Part shown: piece after piece, positions 1 through 12,529 of the stretch
Position numbering within the stretch: the first letter of the stretch is position 1
How the letters are laid out: each line of letters starts with the position of its first letter
Source: Vibrio neptunius
GTDB lineage: Bacteria; Pseudomonadota; Gammaproteobacteria; Enterobacterales; Vibrionaceae
Direction: 5' to 3'
Length of the DNA: 64,000 nucleotides
NCBI RefSeq assembly: GCF_000967495.1
Contig: NZ_JXXU01000001.1
Span: 1 to 64,000, forward strand
Translations under genes and position numbers: made by a program
Notes under the pieces: model-generated
Told to the model about the DNA's origin: nothing
Seen by the model: the letters and a program-made list of their open reading frames with translations, nothing else
The model's database searches: none

Positions 1-3000
1 GCGACCATTCAAGATGGTGGTGAAGGCGGTGACGATGACCGCCCTCATGTTTCCATCTCAGGAGGTGGGGACGTTAATGAAGGTAATGCCGCTAACTTCA
101 CGGTTCATTTGTCAAACAGTGCAACATCGACCGTTTCTTTCGTTCTCACTTTAAATGCGGGAGATACTTCAACAGAAGATTTGGCTTCGTACCAATATCA
201 AACTGCGAATGGTACTTGGTTGGATGTGCCTGCGTCGGGAGAAATTTCTGTTCCTGCAGGTTCGAGCGCCGTAAACGTCAAAGTTGTCACTCAACAAGAT
301 GATACCTATGAAGGGGATGAGAGCTTTAGCCTGTCCGTCAGTGCGGGAAGCGGAACAGTTAGCGCGTCAATAGACACCACCGCAAGCGCTACGATTTTAG
401 ATTTCGAAGATAATCCACCCGAAGCAGAAAATTTTGATGCAACACTCGACGCAAATGGAAATGCAACCATCTTGTTTAATAGTGAGGATGCAGAACAAGA
501 TCATATTTCTGATAACGAAGATGACGCAACAAACACACCTGTTGGCGTTGTTATCACAGAGCTTCCTGAGTCGGGTCAACTGTATTACGGCGATCAGTTG
601 ATCGACGCTGATGATCTTACGAGCTTTAATTCAGAAGGCGAAGTGCTGCAGCAAGGAACAATATTCAGTGATCCAAACCTGATTCGTTATGAAAATGACG
701 CTGAATCGACAGGCTTCGTTCTGGGAGTAAAAAAAGCTCCTGATGGTATGGATGGTGGTGCTAGCCAGTCTAATTTCTTAAATTGGGGTGAACCTGTTCA
801 AGGCAATGCTGGTCAGAGGGTTCTGACTTTTGACAACGGCGATTCAATCACAATTATTTCCTCAGGTCAGGCATTAACACAATACTTTGGCCAGCCAAGT
901 GCAGGGCATATTGGATATGGACTTGCAGTAGGAAATGATGGCGGTCTTCAGCAAGGTGAGACAATTACGATTGATTTTACCCATCGCCCGTCAACGTCTG
1001 TAGAAGTAGGGTTAGATGGACTCGGTGGCTGGTTTGAGGATGGCCACGAGTTTGAAACAACAGCGATAGTACAAGCGAAACTTGATGATGGCTCAATCAT
1101 CGAAGTGCCAGTTTCAAAAGAGACCTCAGGCAATACAGATTTGTTCCATGTTGTGACTATTGATGCTCCAGAAGGTCGACAAATTGAAGAGCTGATAGTT
1201 ACTACCGAAGGCCCGGGCAACTGGGAGCTGCGTTATCTAGAAACGTCATCAAATGACACCTTCGATTACCGAGCAGTAGATAGTGATGGAAATTACAGCG
1301 ACGAGCACACGGTGACTCTAGCCGAAGGAAACCAAACGCCGATTGCCACAGATGACCCTGTTGCGTTTGAGGTCGCACTTGGTACCTTTAACTCTAATTC
1401 TTGGACACATGATGGCGTGAGTATTATCGGTAGCTATCAAGGTCAAGATCAGTCTATTACTCAAAGCGGTGTCAAACGTGGGGTTGCGGGTGACGAGAAT
1501 GGAGGGCCGGGTGCTCAAATACAATACAACCGAGAAGATGGTGAATCTGAGCAGTTCAGAGTAGACCTAGATAAGCCTGCGACAGAGTTTAGCTTTGAAG
1601 TATCAAATCTATTCAAAAATGAAGGTGGAAGTGGCAACCATGAGCAAGGTAAATGGGTGGCCTATCTCGGTGATAACCCAGTTGCGAGTGGCACTTTCGT
1701 CGCCAATGATGGTAGCAACCACGGTTCTTATCATTTTGACGAGCAAGACCTCGGCGGCGTTGCATTTGATAGCGTTGTTTTTGAAGCGACAGACTTTAGC
1801 AACATTCCTGCACGTGGCAGTGACTCTTCAGACTATTTCCTAACAGGCTTTAAAGCGTCTGGTGACGGAGCATACGCAGCCAATCAAGGAGAAGTACTTG
1901 AAATTCCTTTGACTGAACTATTGGGTAACGATTTTGATCCGAATGGCGACAATATTCGAATCACCCATGTCTCTGAAGTCAATAACGCCAGCGCTAGGAT
2001 TGAGAATGGCATAGCTTATATAGATCTAGATGATGCGTTCGTTGGTAATACTACGTTTGATTACGTTATTACCGATGATAAAGGGGGCTTTGCTGAGGCG
2101 ACGGTTTCGATTGTAGTGAATCCATTGCCTCAAGAGGTCGCAGTAGAATCTATCTCAATGCTTGAGAATTCAGTAGATGAAGGAGACAACCTTGTCTACA
2201 AAGTGACACTGGAAGAAGGTGTACTGCAAGAAACACGATACAGTGTCACTTTTGGTAAGTCAGATAGTGATAGCGCAGACAATTCGGATGTGGACTTGTC
2301 TCAAGTGATATTTACCAATGGGGTGACTTATGACTCCACGGCACAACAAGTGGTTGTTCCTGTCGGTGTTAGCACTTTCACTATTCTTATCCCAACCCTG
2401 ATAGACGGCGTTTATGAAAGCTCCGAAGACTACACACTGATTTTAGGTGGACAGCAAGCCTCGGGCACAATTGAGAATGTAGATATTCCATTGGTGTCTG
2501 TTTCTGAAAATGTGAATGTCAGTGAAGGCTCGGCTGCAGAGTTCACCGTTTCATTGAGCAAAAACACGGCTGAAGCGGTGACTATCAACTTGGCTTTGGC
2601 TCACTTAGAGACAGACGCGTCTGATGTTTCAAACATGGTAGTGGCGTATCACGATGGCAACAGCTGGCAAACGCTGGCGATTGCTCCAAATGGTGATGTC
2701 GTGTTACCAGCAGGGGTGACTCAGGCTCGTGTTACCGTTCAGACAATCGATGACGACTCTCAGCCTGTTTACGAGGGAGCTGAGCGCTTCGAGCTTGCCG
2801 TTAGCGGTGTTGTTGGTGCTCAGGGCTCTGACTCTAGCGTGGCGAACATTGTCGATGATGGAAGCGTTGACCCTGACGGCGAGGGCCCTGAAACTGCCGA
2901 TGATGATCGTCCGGTTGTTACCTCAGTCAGCGACCAAAATATTGAAGAAGGCGGTGTTGTCAGTTTCGATGTCGCGTTGTCTGCAGAGAGCACTTCGGAC

Positions 3001-6000
3001 ACCCGAGTTGTTTTAGATCTCAATGAGATTAATGCCACTTCACCAGAAGACTTTAATGGTAGTGTTGTGACGGTGAAATATGGGGACCCTGAGCAATCAG
3101 AGCAAGTCTCTCTAAAAAATGGTGTGTTTGAGTTTGATTTACCAGCCGGTGAAAATGACTTTACTGTCTCTGTACAAACGATCGATGATCAGGTATCCGA
3201 CAACAACGAGACGTTCACGTTAGCGGCTAAGACAGAGTATCAATCGAATCAGGTTAGCGGTACAGCTACGATTCAAGATAATGAAAAACCAACCATCGAC
3301 TTAGATGGCAGCGAATATCAGATTGAATTTGTCAGTGAAAGTGCGGGTTATCACAATGTATTCGGCTACTACATTTATGATGCATCGTCAGAGACACAGC
3401 AGCTTCAAATCTTGATGTCGGATTCGTACGACTCCCGTCAAAATGGATTTGATCCTGTCCTTGCGAATCTAGATAGCATGGACAACGTCGAGTACTTCCT
3501 CATTCCAAATGGTGCCAATGCAATTGAAAATGCACCATCAGGCGCAACGTTTGAAGTGGATTCAAGTGGTAAGTTGCTTATTAACGGAGCTGAGCAATCC
3601 AATATTAATGTGTTCTTGAGTCATGACGAAAATTCTCATATGAGAGTATCCGAAAATGGCGATGGCGACACGGTTTTAAGCTTTGACGACCAGAAGAATC
3701 ACGTCAATGATGACAATGACTACAATGACTTAGTCATCAAAATTTCGAAACAAGACACCAATGTTGATTTTGCTACTTCTTTCACTGAAGGTGATGATGC
3801 AATCTCGATTGCGGATGCAAGTGTCGACATTTTTGACGACAAAGACGCTATTCAGTCAATGCAAGTGACGTTGACGAACAAGTATGCAGGCGATCAACTT
3901 ACTTGGCCTTCTACGCCCGGATTCACCGTCAGCCAGACTGTGACGCCTACCAGCGTTACCTCGTTGATTACTGCCGATACAGTTGGTGGCGTATCATCTT
4001 TAGAGTTTGAAGCTTTCCTCAAAGGGATTCGCTTCGAAAATACCAGTGAAAACCCTGATGAAACGGATCGTGAGATAGAGATCCATGTGACGGATGCTTC
4101 GGGTCAACAATCAGAAACGGCAACGACAAGGGTAAGCGTTGTTGAAGTGGCTGACCTGACCGTACAACAGGATGCTAGCGGTGATGAAGATAGCCAAATT
4201 GCGCTGTACATCTCTATACCTGCGAACAGCTCCGTGATTGAAGTTGTATTGACCGATCTACCAGACGGTTCGATTCTTAAATCTGGCGAAAATATCATTG
4301 CGATCAGCAATGGAGAAGCAACGCTGACTCCACAACAGCTAGCGCAGTTGACCATAACTCCGCCAAACAACAGTGACGAGAACTTTACGGTTAATGTTGA
4401 AGGTTATACTTCTTCGAACGAGCTTATAGAGCACCATAGTATCGATGTTCAGGTTGATGCTGTTACTGACGTGCCTTTGATTACTATTGCAGAGCCAGAA
4501 GTGATTTCGTTCCATGATTTCGATTCTATCGACATGGGTAATCATTCATGGCGAGGCAATGTAAGCGCGAGTGAGCTTACTCAATCGGATGGTGCAAAAG
4601 GTACCTGGGGAACAGAGAACTCGGGTGAATACAGCGAAGTGGGCAAAGAAACTGTCTATCGAGGTGGTGTTTCAGACAGTTCGAATCAAATCTTTGAGAT
4701 CGAAGGTCGTCATGGCGATGACCACCTATTCACTCAGTTTACTGCGCAAGCAGACCAGTTCTACACCCTTTCATTTGATGTCGTCGCGCGCAGGCTAGAT
4801 GATTCTCCATTGACGGTATTCCTTGAAGATGAAAATGGTGATCGTAAAGTGCTGTTTGAGTACACCGATCAGCAAAGCCTCAATTGGCAAACCGAAAGTA
4901 TTAATTTCCAAGCACGATCGGATGGCGAGTACAAAGTTGTATTTGAATCAGAAACGTCATCAAACAGCTACGGTGCGCTGCTCGATGACATAACGTTAGA
5001 GAAAGCAGACAACATTGGTTACGAACACAGCTTCATCCCGCTTAGCGATATTGTTGTTGGCTTAAGTGATACTGATGGATCAGAAACCTTGTCTTTGATA
5101 CTTAATGGATTACCAGAAGGGTCTGTTATTCGAGATGGCATTGGCCACTCGATCACTGTTTTAGCAACGCCAGATGGGAAGAATAGTGTAGATTTGTCTG
5201 CATGGAGCAATGACCTGACTGGACTTGAAGTGAATGTTCCTGAGGAGGGCAACTACCCGCTCGAATTTGTTGTAACCGCACAAGATAATGCACCTGCGAC
5301 AGCTGAATCAGTCAGCAAGGTAATTAATCTAACGGTATTGTCAGTGCTTGATGCTGAAAGTAAGGAAGTGACATTTGATGAAGACGAAAACTACATCTTA
5401 GGTGTCACTGATTTCGGCATTACAGACTTAGATGCACAAATATCAATTTCTGAATTACCTAGTTCAGGTGTTTTAGAGGTGCAAACTTCGCCGGGAGTCT
5501 GGACACCAGTTTCAGAAGGTGACTTGATCTCCGTGAGTAATGTGTCTCAGGGCAATCTCCGATTTACTCCTGAAAATAATGAATCAGGATATAACCAGCA
5601 TACTGGCACCGAAGAAGGTAACCTGAATCAGGATTATGCCCACGTTAACTTTGTGGTTGAAAAAGGTGATGCTAAGTCTGACGTAATGACACTCACTCTT
5701 GATGTTACGCCCGTGGCAGACACTCCAGTTCTTAACATCAACACTCCAGATACTGTGCTTTTAGAACAGCACTTTAATGTAAAGACATGGACGGGAGTGA
5801 TTGTAGGAAACGACAATGGGCAGGGTGTGAATGGCAGCACATTGATTTCAGCTATTGATGCGCTCGACCCTCAACTTGCTTCTTCAGATACAGCCACTAA
5901 TGCGCAAGATACTGGTCATTGGGCGACGGCAGCAGACAATGCCGTGCTCGTGACTGGTTTGGTGTACCTTGAGGCCGGAACGAGTTATGACTTTGTAGGG

Positions 6001-8979
6001 CGTGGTGATGACAGTTTAGCGATCACCATTGGTGGCGTTATGTCTGATCAAGCCTACTGGGGGAACTCAAGTGGGCAAATTCAGGGCAGTGCCTTTACGC
6101 CTCAGGTATCGGGTTATTACCCACTTGCGATTTATCACCATAATCAAAGCGGCCCAGGCAACTTTAATGTCGATGTTTCTATAAATGGCGCAGCAGCGGT
6201 TGATCTTACCAGCTCTGCGTTATCCGTAGTGACCGACGAAACACAGCTGGATCAATCTGATGTCAGGGCTTCAGAGCTCAAATCGATAAATGGTGTAGAA
6301 GTCTATCAAGTCTACGGTTACAACGAAGGGCTTCAAGATACTGAAATCCCACTTTCTCAGATTACGAGCGCTGTTACCGATAACGATGGCTCTGAAGCGC
6401 TGCAGGTCACATTGAGTGGTTTACCACAAGGTGCGACATTGAGTGATGGTGGGGCCCATAGTGTGGTTATAGATGCATCGGGTGAGGTGGTTGTAACGAA
6501 TTGGAGCTTATCTTCATTATCCGTTTTACCACCAGCAGGCTCACACGACGATTTTACCATTACAGTTGTGGCCACAGCTTCAGAGATGAACTCAACTAGC
6601 GAAGCGGATTCTCAAGCAACAATAGATGTTTTCGTCCATGAAAACAAACCTACAGTGACGCAATCTGATGTTAATGTCGTTGATGAAGACCACAGTGCGA
6701 TTGGTAATGTGCTGACGGATATAGACGGTAGAGACAGCGACGAAGACAACATCCTTTCTGTTGAACACTTCTCCATCAATAGCGTTTCATACGCTGCAGG
6801 CAGCAGCGTGACTTTATCGGAAGGCACGTTTGTCATGCATGCCGACGGGGCTTATGAATTTACGCCAAACGCTAATTGGTCTGGTCAGCTTCCGGTTATC
6901 ACTTATACGACCAACACGAGGTCGTCAGATACGCTATCTATTCAAGTCGTGCCAGTAGCCGATGCACCTCAGGTCTCAATGACTATAGGTGAAATGGAAG
7001 TGGTGAATGTGGCGACAGAGCAAACCGATGACGGCCGCTATGAGACATCGCAAGATAAAACAATCCCAGTCAGTGTTTCTGTTGAACTCACTGATCTTGA
7101 TAGTAGTGAGTCTTTAGGTCCGCAAATTGTGGTCACAGGCATTCCAGCAGGAGTCGAAGTGTATGTGAACGATAGCTTAATCGCCTCACAATCTAATCGC
7201 TCTTATCTAATCACACTAGATAGCAATGGTGACGCGTCCTTCGATATCAAAGTACCTCACGATTACAGTGGTAGCTTAGAGTTCCCGATTCAGGTTCAAG
7301 GGTCTTCCATCGAAACCGCCAACCAAGAGACAGCGCATAGTACATCGGAAGAGACACTTTCTTTCCGTAGCTATGTGCTTGAGTCAGGCTCACATAGTGA
7401 TGACACTATCGTTGGCAAGGGGGATCATGAGCTCATTGTTGGTGATGTACAGGGTATCCAGATTGTTGCGGGTCAGGACTATAACATCGCATTTGTTCTA
7501 GATACTTCAGGTAGCATGGGTGGAAGAGTTGGTACGGCGAAAGCAGAGATTATCGAGGTTTTCGATCAGTTACTCAGCACTGCTAACTCAGGCGCTAATG
7601 CTGGGACAGTCAATATCCTTTTGACTGAGTTTGCTACTAATTCAGGTGTAACGATATCGGTGGACCTAAGCTCCCCAACTGCTCGTGCTGACTTTGTGTC
7701 CCAGATCAGTAATATCGAAAACAATGGTAGTGGTCTTACAAACTACGAAACCAGCTTCGACGCAGCGGTTGAATGGTTTGACGACAATACTAACGACCAA
7801 GCCGAAAATATTACTTACTTTATTACCGACGGTTATCCTAACACCAGCAATCACCTCAATGTGACTTCTGAGGATTTTGACCAGCTTGTGTTGGATTATG
7901 ATGCATCTACCAGGGATGTTGTAACCTTAGAGAATATTCTGCCTGACAATTATTCTGTGGGAACTGCAGTCTCTTATAAAGGTGAAGAAATTGTCACCAG
8001 TTCAGGTACTGTTAAATCCCCGCTGACAGGCGCTACGCTTGGTAACTTAAGCTACTCAGGTGGATTGAGATACACCGATGGTAGTAATGCATCAGTGCAG
8101 GCTCGTCATATGTATCAGGTGTTGGCGTTAATCTCAGCTGTCGAAGCGGTGGGTATTGGCAGTGGAATTAATCAAGCCACATTATCGCAATATGATTCTG
8201 ATGGTGTCGTTGTCCCTAACATCAACGTAGATAAGCTGGCTGAAACCATCCTTGGTCAGGAAGTGACCTTAGAACAGGGTGAAGACAACATCGAAGGTGG
8301 GCACGGCGACGATATTCTATTTGGCGACCTCATTGATTTCGATAACATTGATGGCCAAGGTATTGCCGCACTACAGAAATACGTCGCGTCAGAGACCAGC
8401 AGCCCATTAGCTGATGTGTCCGCAGAAGATGTTCACAGCTATGTTCGCCAGAATTACAGTGACTTTGATGTTTCCCGTGATGGTGATCAGGACGACACTC
8501 TTACTGGTGGAGCAGGAGATGACATCCTGTTCGGGCAAGGGGGCGATGATACTTTGGATGGCGGCGCAGGTAATGACATCCTGTTCGGTGGAGCGGGTGA
8601 TGATACGCTCATCGGTGGCTTAGGTAGTGATATTCTATCTGGCGGCGATGGCGAAGATGAATTTGTTTGGCATGATGGCGAGCTAGATGGTGGTACCGAC
8701 GTAATTACGGACTTCCATGTGTCAGAAGATAAGATCGATATTTCTGACCTGTTAGGACAAGATGAAACCATGGAAGAGTTACTATCTGATGTCTCTGCCA
8801 ATGTTGTCGATAGTAATGGCATTGAACTCAGCATTCAGAGGGATAACGGACAAACCACTCAGTCGATTAAGCTGGATAACGTCGTCGACCAACTCAATGG
8901 TATTGATACTAGCCATGGCAGTATCACGGGCAACGATTTGACCAGCTTACTGAATGAAATCATCAAATCGCATGATTGA
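1..8979 (+). CDS. Giant RTX/T1SS surface adhesin, C-terminal 2992 residues (5' end outside window)
   Basis: The frame is open from base 1, so the start lies upstream. It is acidic and almost free of cysteine, like a type I-secreted cell-surface adhesin (LapA/FrhA/MpAFP class). Domains in order (visible residue numbers): Calx-beta-like repeats with 'EG' signatures up to about 1090; a DUF4114-like block about 1100-1260 with Asp/Asn-rich Ca sites; beta-sandwich repeats; a galactose-binding-like jelly roll about 1500-1670; a PA14-like module about 1920-2070; further cadherin-like repeats; a von Willebrand A domain whose MIDAS motif DTSGSMG starts near 2501; six RTX nonapeptides (GGAGDDILF type) at 2836-2889; and a T1SS C-terminal tail. 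The expected role is Ca-dependent adhesion or biofilm; the ligand is inferred only. No secretion genes lie downstream. A terminator follows immediately. Confidence 0.9.
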   Translation, partial: ATIQDGGEGGDDDRPHVSISGGGDVNEGNAANFTVHLSNSATSTVSFVLTLNAGDTSTEDLASYQYQTANGTWLDVPASGEISVPAGSSAVNVKVVTQQDDTYEGDESFSLSVSAGSGTVSASIDTTASATILDFEDNPPEAENFDATLDANGNATILFNSEDAEQDHISDNEDDATNTPVGVVITELPESGQLYYGDQLIDADDLTSFNSEGEVLQQGTIFSDPNLIRYENDAESTGFVLGVKKAPDGMDGGASQSNFLNWGEPVQGNAGQRVLTFDNGDSITIISSGQALTQYFGQPSAGHIGYGLAVGNDGGLQQGETITIDFTHRPSTSVEVGLDGLGGWFEDGHEFETTAIVQAKLDDGSIIEVPVSKETSGNTDLFHVVTIDAPEGRQIEELIVTTEGPGNWELRYLETSSNDTFDYRAVDSDGNYSDEHTVTLAEGNQTPIATDDPVAFEVALGTFNSNSWTHDGVSIIGSYQGQDQSITQSGVKRGVAGDENGGPGAQIQYNREDGESEQFRVDLDKPATEFSFEVSNLFKNEGGSGNHEQGKWVAYLGDNPVASGTFVANDGSNHGSYHFDEQDLGGVAFDSVVFEATDFSNIPARGSDSSDYFLTGFKASGDGAYAANQGEVLEIPLTELLGNDFDPNGDNIRITHVSEVNNASARIENGIAYIDLDDAFVGNTTFDYVITDDKGGFAEATVSIVVNPLPQEVAVESISMLENSVDEGDNLVYKVTLEEGVLQETRYSVTFGKSDSDSADNSDVDLSQVIFTNGVTYDSTAQQVVVPVGVSTFTILIPTLIDGVYESSEDYTLILGGQQASGTIENVDIPLVSVSENVNVSEGSAAEFTVSLSKNTAEAVTINLALAHLETDASDVSNMVVAYHDGNSWQTLAIAPNGDVVLPAGVTQARVTVQTIDDDSQPVYEGAERFELAVSGVVGAQGSDSSVANIVDDGSVDPDGEGPETADDDRPVVTSVSDQNIEEGGVVSFDVALSAESTSDTRVVLDLNEINATSPEDFNGSVVTVKYGDPEQSEQVSLKNGVFEFDLPAGENDFTVSVQTIDDQVSDNNETFTLAAKTEYQSNQVSGTATIQDNEKPTIDLDGSEYQIEFVSESAGYHNVFGYYIYDASSETQQLQILMSDSYDSRQNGFDPVLANLDSMDNVEYFLIPNGANAIENAPSGATFEVDSSGKLLINGAEQSNINVFLSHDENSHMRVSENGDGDTVLSFDDQKNHVNDDNDYNDLVIKISKQDTNVDFATSFTEGDDAISIADASVDIFDDKDAIQSMQVTLTNKYAGDQLTWPSTPGFTVSQTVTPTSVTSLITADTVGGVSSLEFEAFLKGIRFENTSENPDETDREIEIHVTDASGQQSETATTRVSVVEVADLTVQQDASGDEDSQIALYISIPANSSVIEVVLTDLPDGSILKSGENIIAISNGEATLTPQQLAQLTITPPNNSDENFTVNVEGYTSSNELIEHHSIDVQVDAVTDVPLITIAEPEVISFHDFDSIDMGNHSWRGNVSASELTQSDGAKGTWGTENSGEYSEVGKETVYRGGVSDSSNQIFEIEGRHGDDHLFTQFTAQADQFYTLSFDVVARRLDDSPLTVFLEDENGDRKVLFEYTDQQSLNWQTESINFQARSDGEYKVVFESETSSNSYGALLDDITLEKADNIGYEHSFIPLSDIVVGLSDTDGSETLSLILNGLPEGSVIRDGIGHSITVLATPDGKNSVDLSAWSNDLTGLEVNVPEEGNYPLEFVVTAQDNAPATAESVSKVINLTVLSVLDAESKEVTFDEDENYILGVTDFGITDLDAQISISELPSSGVLEVQTSPGVWTPVSEGDLISVSNVSQGNLRFTPENNESGYNQHTGTEEGNLNQDYAHVNFVVEKGDAKSDVMTLTLDVTPVADTPVLNINTPDTVLLEQHFNVKTWTGVIVGNDNGQGVNGSTLISAIDALDPQLASSDTATNAQDTGHWATAADNAVLVTGLVYLEAGTSYDFVGRGDDSLAITIGGVMSDQAYWGNSSGQIQGSAFTPQVSGYYPLAIYHHNQSGPGNFNVDVSINGAAAVDLTSSALSVVTDETQLDQSDVRASELKSINGVEVYQVYGYNEGLQDTEIPLSQITSAVTDNDGSEALQVTLSGLPQGATLSDGGAHSVVIDASGEVVVTNWSLSSLSVLPPAGSHDDFTITVVATASEMNSTSEADSQATIDVFVHENKPTVTQSDVNVVDEDHSAIGNVLTDIDGRDSDEDNILSVEHFSINSVSYAAGSSVTLSEGTFVMHADGAYEFTPNANWSGQLPVITYTTNTRSSDTLSIQVVPVADAPQVSMTIGEMEVVNVATEQTDDGRYETSQDKTIPVSVSVELTDLDSSESLGPQIVVTGIPAGVEVYVNDSLIASQSNRSYLITLDSNGDASFDIKVPHDYSGSLEFPIQVQGSSIETANQETAHSTSEETLSFRSYVLESGSHSDDTIVGKGDHELIVGDVQGIQIVAGQDYNIAFVLDTSGSMGGRVGTAKAEIIEVFDQLLSTANSGANAGTVNILLTEFATNSGVTISVDLSSPTARADFVSQISNIENNGSGLTNYETSFDAAVEWFDDNTNDQAENITYFITDGYPNTSNHLNVTSEDFDQLVLDYDASTRDVVTLENILPDNYSVGTAVSYKGEEIVTSSGTVKSPLTGATLGNLSYSGGLRYTDGSNASVQARHMYQVLALISAVEAVGIGSGINQATLSQYDSDGVVVPNINVDKLAETILGQEVTLEQGEDNIEGGHGDDILFGDLIDFDNIDGQGIAALQKYVASETSSPLADVSAEDVHSYVRQNYSDFDVSRDGDQDDTLTGGAGDDILFGQGGDDTLDGGAGNDILFGGAGDDTLIGGLGSDILSGGDGEDEFVWHDGELDGGTDVITDFHVSEDKIDISDLLGQDETMEELLSDVSANVVDSNGIELSIQRDNGQTTQSIKLDNVVDQLNGIDTSHGSITGNDLTSLLNEIIKSHD

Positions 8980-9003
8980 AAAAGGGCCGTAAGGCCCTTT
9001 TCT
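8979..9003. terminator. Bidirectional terminator between adhesin and rlmI
   Basis: Stem AAAAGGGCC / GGCCCTTTT with loop GTAA directly after the adhesin stop. A-rich and T-rich flanks allow use from both strands, so it can also end the rlmI transcript. Confidence 0.85.
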
Positions 9004-9021
9004 ATAAATGAATTTGTCTGC

Positions 9022-10215
9022 TTAGATAACTTTACAAGCAAACCCTTTAAGGTAAAAACCTTCCGGGTAAGCGGTATCAGTAGGGTGATCTGCAGCTTGT
9101 TCAAAGCGCTCGACAAACTTGACTTGTCTGCCTGCATCGACTGCAGCATCGGCGATGATTTTTTGGAAAAGGACCTGGTCCATAAGACCTGAACATGAAT
9201 ATGTTAACAACGTTCCTCCAGGTTTTAGAATCTGCATTGCCAGCATGTTGATGTCTTTGTAGCCGCGACATGCGCCATTGATCTGAGCTTTGCTCTCTGC
9301 AAACTTTGGTGGGTCCATGATGACAACATCGAACTTGGTACCCTGATCGCGATATTCACGTAGTAACTTAAACACGTCAGCATTGAGGAACACCGCGCGC
9401 TTTTTAGATATATCGAATTCATTAATCTCGGCATTGAATTTCGCTGTGTCCAGTGCTGGCTGAGATACATCTGCGTTAATCACACGCTTCGCATCACCTT
9501 TAAGCGCGTACAAACCGAACCCGCCAGTATAGGAGAAGCAGTTAAGCACTTCTTTGCCTTTGACGTACTTCATCGCTTGTTGGCGGCTGTCGCGTTGATC
9601 TAAGTAGAAACCTGTTTTATGTCCGCCAACGATGTCAACGCTGATTTTGACTCCATTCTCTTCAATAACAACAGACTTTGGTGGCTCATCACCGTGTAAA
9701 ACACCTGTGCGTTCTTCTAAGCCTTCCTTCTTGCGAACCGCTACATCCGAACGTTCATAAATATTACATTGCGGGAATACTTTTAGGAGAGCGTTTATCA
9801 GCGATTGCTTCTGGAATTCTGCGCCTGCACTTAGGAGCTGACAAACTAGATAGCCTTGATATTTATCGATGGTAATACCGGGCAGACCGTCTGACTCAGC
9901 TGCAATCAATCGATAGCCAGTGAGGCCATCACGCTCGATCACATCTTGACGGAGCAATAGTGCGTCTTGGATACGCTTAACAAAGAAGTCTTCGTTTATC
10001 TCGGTTTTGTCAAAGCTCCAAACGCGGGCACGAATTTGAGAGTGAGGAGAGTAAGCGCCTTTCGCCAGCCATTTACCGTCATGAGTAAAAATGTCTACTG
10101 TTTCACCTAATGAAGGTTCCCCCTCAATTTTGCGAATACCGCGAGAGAAAATCCAAGGATGTCGACGTCTTAAGGATTTATCACGGCCTTTTTCAAGATA
10201 AATAGCTGGAGTCAT
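9022..10215 (-). CDS. rlmI: 23S rRNA (cytosine-1962-C5)-methyltransferase RlmI
   Basis: SAM-dependent methyltransferase that makes m5C1962 in 23S rRNA. At 397 aa it is close to E. coli RlmI (396 aa). The N-terminus ([19 protein letters not shown]) is the PUA domain. The Rossmann methyltransferase half carries the [15 protein letters not shown] loop and the [11 protein letters not shown] motif; the family's catalytic cysteine is probably the one in TYSCSG near the C-terminus. I chose the ATG at 10215 ([10 protein letters not shown]) rather than an upstream in-frame TTG at 10227, because it matches the family N-terminus. It lies downstream of tusE on the same strand, but the acylphosphatase gene (acyP) that separates the two in E. 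coli is absent. Confidence 0.96.
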   Translation of the reverse strand: MTPAIYLEKGRDKSLRRRHPWIFSRGIRKIEGEPSLGETVDIFTHDGKWLAKGAYSPHSQIRARVWSFDKTEINEDFFVKRIQDALLLRQDVIERDGLTGYRLIAAESDGLPGITIDKYQGYLVCQLLSAGAEFQKQSLINALLKVFPQCNIYERSDVAVRKKEGLEERTGVLHGDEPPKSVVIEENGVKISVDIVGGHKTGFYLDQRDSRQQAMKYVKGKEVLNCFSYTGGFGLYALKGDAKRVINADVSQPALDTAKFNAEINEFDISKKRAVFLNADVFKLLREYRDQGTKFDVVIMDPPKFAESKAQINGACRGYKDINMLAMQILKPGGTLLTYSCSGLMDQVLFQKIIADAAVDAGRQVKFVERFEQAADHPTDTAYPEGFYLKGFACKVI

Positions 10216-10274
10216 ATGTTTAGCCAATTGATTGGTTTTGAAAGGTTGAGTATTCTCAGGTAAGTAGGAATGAA

Positions 10275-10306
10275 AAGCAAATAAAAGAGCCGCCGATTGG
10301 CAGCTC
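10275..10306 (-). terminator. Terminator downstream of tusE
   Basis: On the minus strand, GAGCTGCC and GGCGGCTC pair (one G-U) around loop AATC, followed by TTTTATTTGCTTTT. A second hairpin (CTATAAACCC / GGGTTATAAAC, about 10409-10439) lies right at the tusE end. Together they fill the 217-bp tusE-rlmI gap; no gene was seen there. Confidence 0.6.
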
Positions 10307-10432
10307 AGTACTTTATGCTATAGGGCTTATGGGTCCCCGTTGCCGAGTCATTGGCTGATGGATATTACGCATAGATTCCTCATCCTCACTGACTATGGCT
10401 TGACCTATAAACCCTCAAATAGCTCTATGGGG

Positions 10433-10762
10433 TTATAAACACTTAGCGGGTTTGGGTAACCCAGCAAGTTTAGTTGCTTGCTTTGCGGGCCCTTGTTTAA
10501 ATAGCTTAAACAGGTATTTACTGTTGCCTTTTTCTGGACCGTGTGCTTTTTCCATGGCTTTGACCAACATTCTTACCGCCGGAGATGTATTAAATTCTTC
10601 GTAGAAATTACGAACAAAATGAACAACTTCCAAATGCGCGTCAGTCAGTTCGATACCTTCTTGCACAGCAAGTATTGGAATCATACCTTCTTCCCACTGA
10701 GTATGATCGAGTAGGTAGCCCTGTGCATCAGTCTCGATTGATTTGCCGTTGTATTCAAACAT
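10433..10762 (-). CDS. tusE: TusE/DsrC-family sulfur-relay protein
   Basis: Last sulfur carrier of the TusA-TusBCD-TusE relay that hands persulfide sulfur to MnmA for 2-thiolation of tRNA wobble uridine. It is 109 aa, exactly the usual TusE length. The conserved core [21 protein letters not shown] and the C-terminal arm LPKPAKCL, with the penultimate catalytic Cys, are present. The start [10 protein letters not shown] matches the family; an upstream in-frame codon would add only five non-conserved residues. The neighbours rlmI and yccA are the same as in E. coli. Confidence 0.96.
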   Translation of the reverse strand: MFEYNGKSIETDAQGYLLDHTQWEEGMIPILAVQEGIELTDAHLEVVHFVRNFYEEFNTSPAVRMLVKAMEKAHGPEKGNSKYLFKLFKQGPAKQATKLAGLPKPAKCL

Positions 10763-10835
10763 TGTTTTAGGTCTCAAAAACTCAGATAGGGAATAGGGTA
10801 GCGCAGCTTAGGTTAGAACAACAATATGTAGGAAA

Positions 10836-10867
10836 AGAAAAAGCCCGGAAGTTTCACATTCCGGGCT
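10836..10867 (-). terminator. Terminator downstream of yccA
   Basis: Perfect stem AGCCCGGAA / TTCCGGGCT (9 bp, loop of 8), followed on the minus strand by a T-rich tract. It separates yccA from tusE, so tusE probably has its own promoter. Confidence 0.85.
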
Positions 10868-10893
10868 CTATTTAACCAACTTGAGTCTACGAA

Positions 10894-11562
10894 TTAATCG
10901 TCATTCATGATGCCTAGAATGCTAAGTAGGCTAGTAAACAGATTCAGAATATTTAGATACATTGAGATGGTCGCACTGACGTAGTTAGTTTCTTCGCCAC
11001 GTACGATACGGCTTGTATCATATAAAATAAAACCTGAGAAAACCAAAGCTGACATGCTGCTGATCGCTAATTGCCCGATTGTTGAGCCGACAAAGATGTT
11101 GATTATTGCCGCCACGATAACAATGATAAGTCCCGCAATCAGGAAGTTGCGCATGAAAGAGAAGTCTTTCTTACTGCTGATTGTGTATGCCGATAGGCCA
11201 AGGAATACCATACCAGTTAGGCCGAGTGCTTGTGCAATGATCGAAGGGCCATTAGCAATAGAGGCGTAATAGGTTAGCATTGGACCCAGTGCGCCACCCA
11301 TCAATGTTGTAAAGACAAACGTCCATACAATACCCATTGAAGAATTAATGCTTCTTGGGATTGCAAAGAAAAGAATACCAATGGCTGCGATTTGCATAAC
11401 AAGCGCCATCATTGGTGAAATACCAATAGCCATTGTTGCCATAGCAGCGATGGCACTGGTCACTAGTGTCATCGATAGCAAAAAATACGTATTTTTAAGG
11501 GTCTTGTTGATTTCAAGTGTACTAGTGCCACTTGAAGAGTGCGTAAACATAGGGCTTTTCAT
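10894..11562 (-). CDS. yccA: YccA/Bax inhibitor-1 family inner-membrane protein
   Basis: 222-aa protein with seven predicted hydrophobic segments, the BI-1/YccA fold. E. coli YccA is a substrate and modulator of the FtsH protease. A short polar N-terminus precedes TM1 (TYFLLSMTLVTSAIAAMA), and the last TM ends with FTSLLSILGIMNDD, typical of bacterial YccA. Start ATG at 11562 (MKSPMFTHSSS). The 196-bp gap upstream to aapP's end is AT-rich and probably contains the promoter. Confidence 0.93.
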   Translation of the reverse strand: MKSPMFTHSSSGTSTLEINKTLKNTYFLLSMTLVTSAIAAMATMAIGISPMMALVMQIAAIGILFFAIPRSINSSMGIVWTFVFTTLMGGALGPMLTYYASIANGPSIIAQALGLTGMVFLGLSAYTISSKKDFSFMRNFLIAGLIIVIVAAIINIFVGSTIGQLAISSMSALVFSGFILYDTSRIVRGEETNYVSATISMYLNILNLFTSLLSILGIMNDD

Positions 11563-11705
11563 AATCTTCCTCGTGAGGTTTTATGTTTATAACTACATTT
11601 ATGAGGGTGAACCGTAAAAAAATCAAGCCCTATCAATGTATGCAGTTGGATAAATGATAATAGAAATACAAAGTTGTGTATTATGAAATATGTAACACAA
11701 TATAA

Positions 11706-11735
11706 CAAATAAAAAGAGGCGAACTGAATCGCCTC
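11706..11735 (-). terminator. Terminator of the aap operon
   Basis: Stem GAGGCGA / TCGCCTC with loop of 6; on the minus strand it is followed by TTTTTATTTG. It lies 24 bp after the aapP stop. Confidence 0.85.
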
Positions 11736-11758
11736 GTGGATTATTAACTCATTATTTG

Positions 11759-12508
11759 TTAATGACTTAAGATTTGTGCCAGGAAGTTTTGTGTTCTATC
11801 CGACTGAGGGTTTTCGAAGAAATCGACAGGGTTGTTTTCTTCGATGATTTCACCGGCATCCATAAAAATCACACGGTCTGCGACTTCTTTCGCGAAGCCC
11901 ATTTCGTGAGTCACGCAGAGCATAGTCATGCCTTCTTCGGCTAACTCAACCATAACATCGAGCACTTCGCGTACCATTTCTGGGTCAAGTGCTGATGTTG
12001 GCTCGTCAAACAGCATCACTTGAGGGCTCATGCATAACGAGCGAGCGATAGCCACACGCTGTTGTTGACCACCAGAAAGCTGGCCCGGGTATTTTTCTGC
12101 TTGATCAGGGATCTTAACCCGCTCTAAATACTTCATCGCAATGGCTTTGGCTTCTTCTTTGGGCATTTTCTTCACCCAAATCAGTGCCAGTGTGCAGTTT
12201 TCCAATACGGTCAGGTGGGGAAATAGGTTGAAGTGTTGGAAACACATACCGACTTCACGACGAACCGCCTCGATATTTTTTAAGTCTTCGGTCAACTCAT
12301 TACCAGAGACGATAATCTGCCCTTTTTGGTGCTCCTCAAGGCGGTTGATACAGCGAATCATGGTCGATTTTCCTGAGCCTGAAGGACCACAGATAACGAT
12401 CTTTTCGCCTTTTTTGACATCAAGGTTGATGTTTTTCAGTACGTGAAACTCTCCGTACCACTTGTTCATATCCTTAATTTGGATCATGTAATCTTGTTGT
12501 TGCGTCAT
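11759..12508 (-). CDS. aapP: General L-amino-acid ABC transporter, ATPase AapP
   Basis: 249-aa ATPase of the polar amino acid uptake family that energises the AapQM permease at the inner membrane. Walker [10 protein letters not shown] near residue 41, Q-loop in [14 protein letters not shown], signature [13 protein letters not shown] near 143, Walker [14 protein letters not shown] and H-loop VTHEMGFA are all intact. The start has a clear AAGGA Shine-Dalgarno. It is the last gene of a four-gene operon, 21 bp after aapM. Confidence 0.95.
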   Translation of the reverse strand: MTQQQDYMIQIKDMNKWYGEFHVLKNINLDVKKGEKIVICGPSGSGKSTMIRCINRLEEHQKGQIIVSGNELTEDLKNIEAVRREVGMCFQHFNLFPHLTVLENCTLALIWVKKMPKEEAKAIAMKYLERVKIPDQAEKYPGQLSGGQQQRVAIARSLCMSPQVMLFDEPTSALDPEMVREVLDVMVELAEEGMTMLCVTHEMGFAKEVADRVIFMDAGEIIEENNPVDFFENPQSDRTQNFLAQILSH

Positions 12509-12529
12509 AATACGTCCTTGAGCTTCCTG

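Noticed and set aside
8506..8667. Tandem 27-bp units as a CRISPR or satellite array
   Set aside because: They encode RTX nonapeptides in frame, with codon variation; no spacers.
8487..8834. Long antisense frame across the RTX repeats
   Set aside because: Caused by the repetitive GGxGxD codons; a shadow of the adhesin.
10328..10384. 18-codon minus frame between tusE and rlmI
   Set aside because: No ribosome site; overlaps sequence explained by hairpins.
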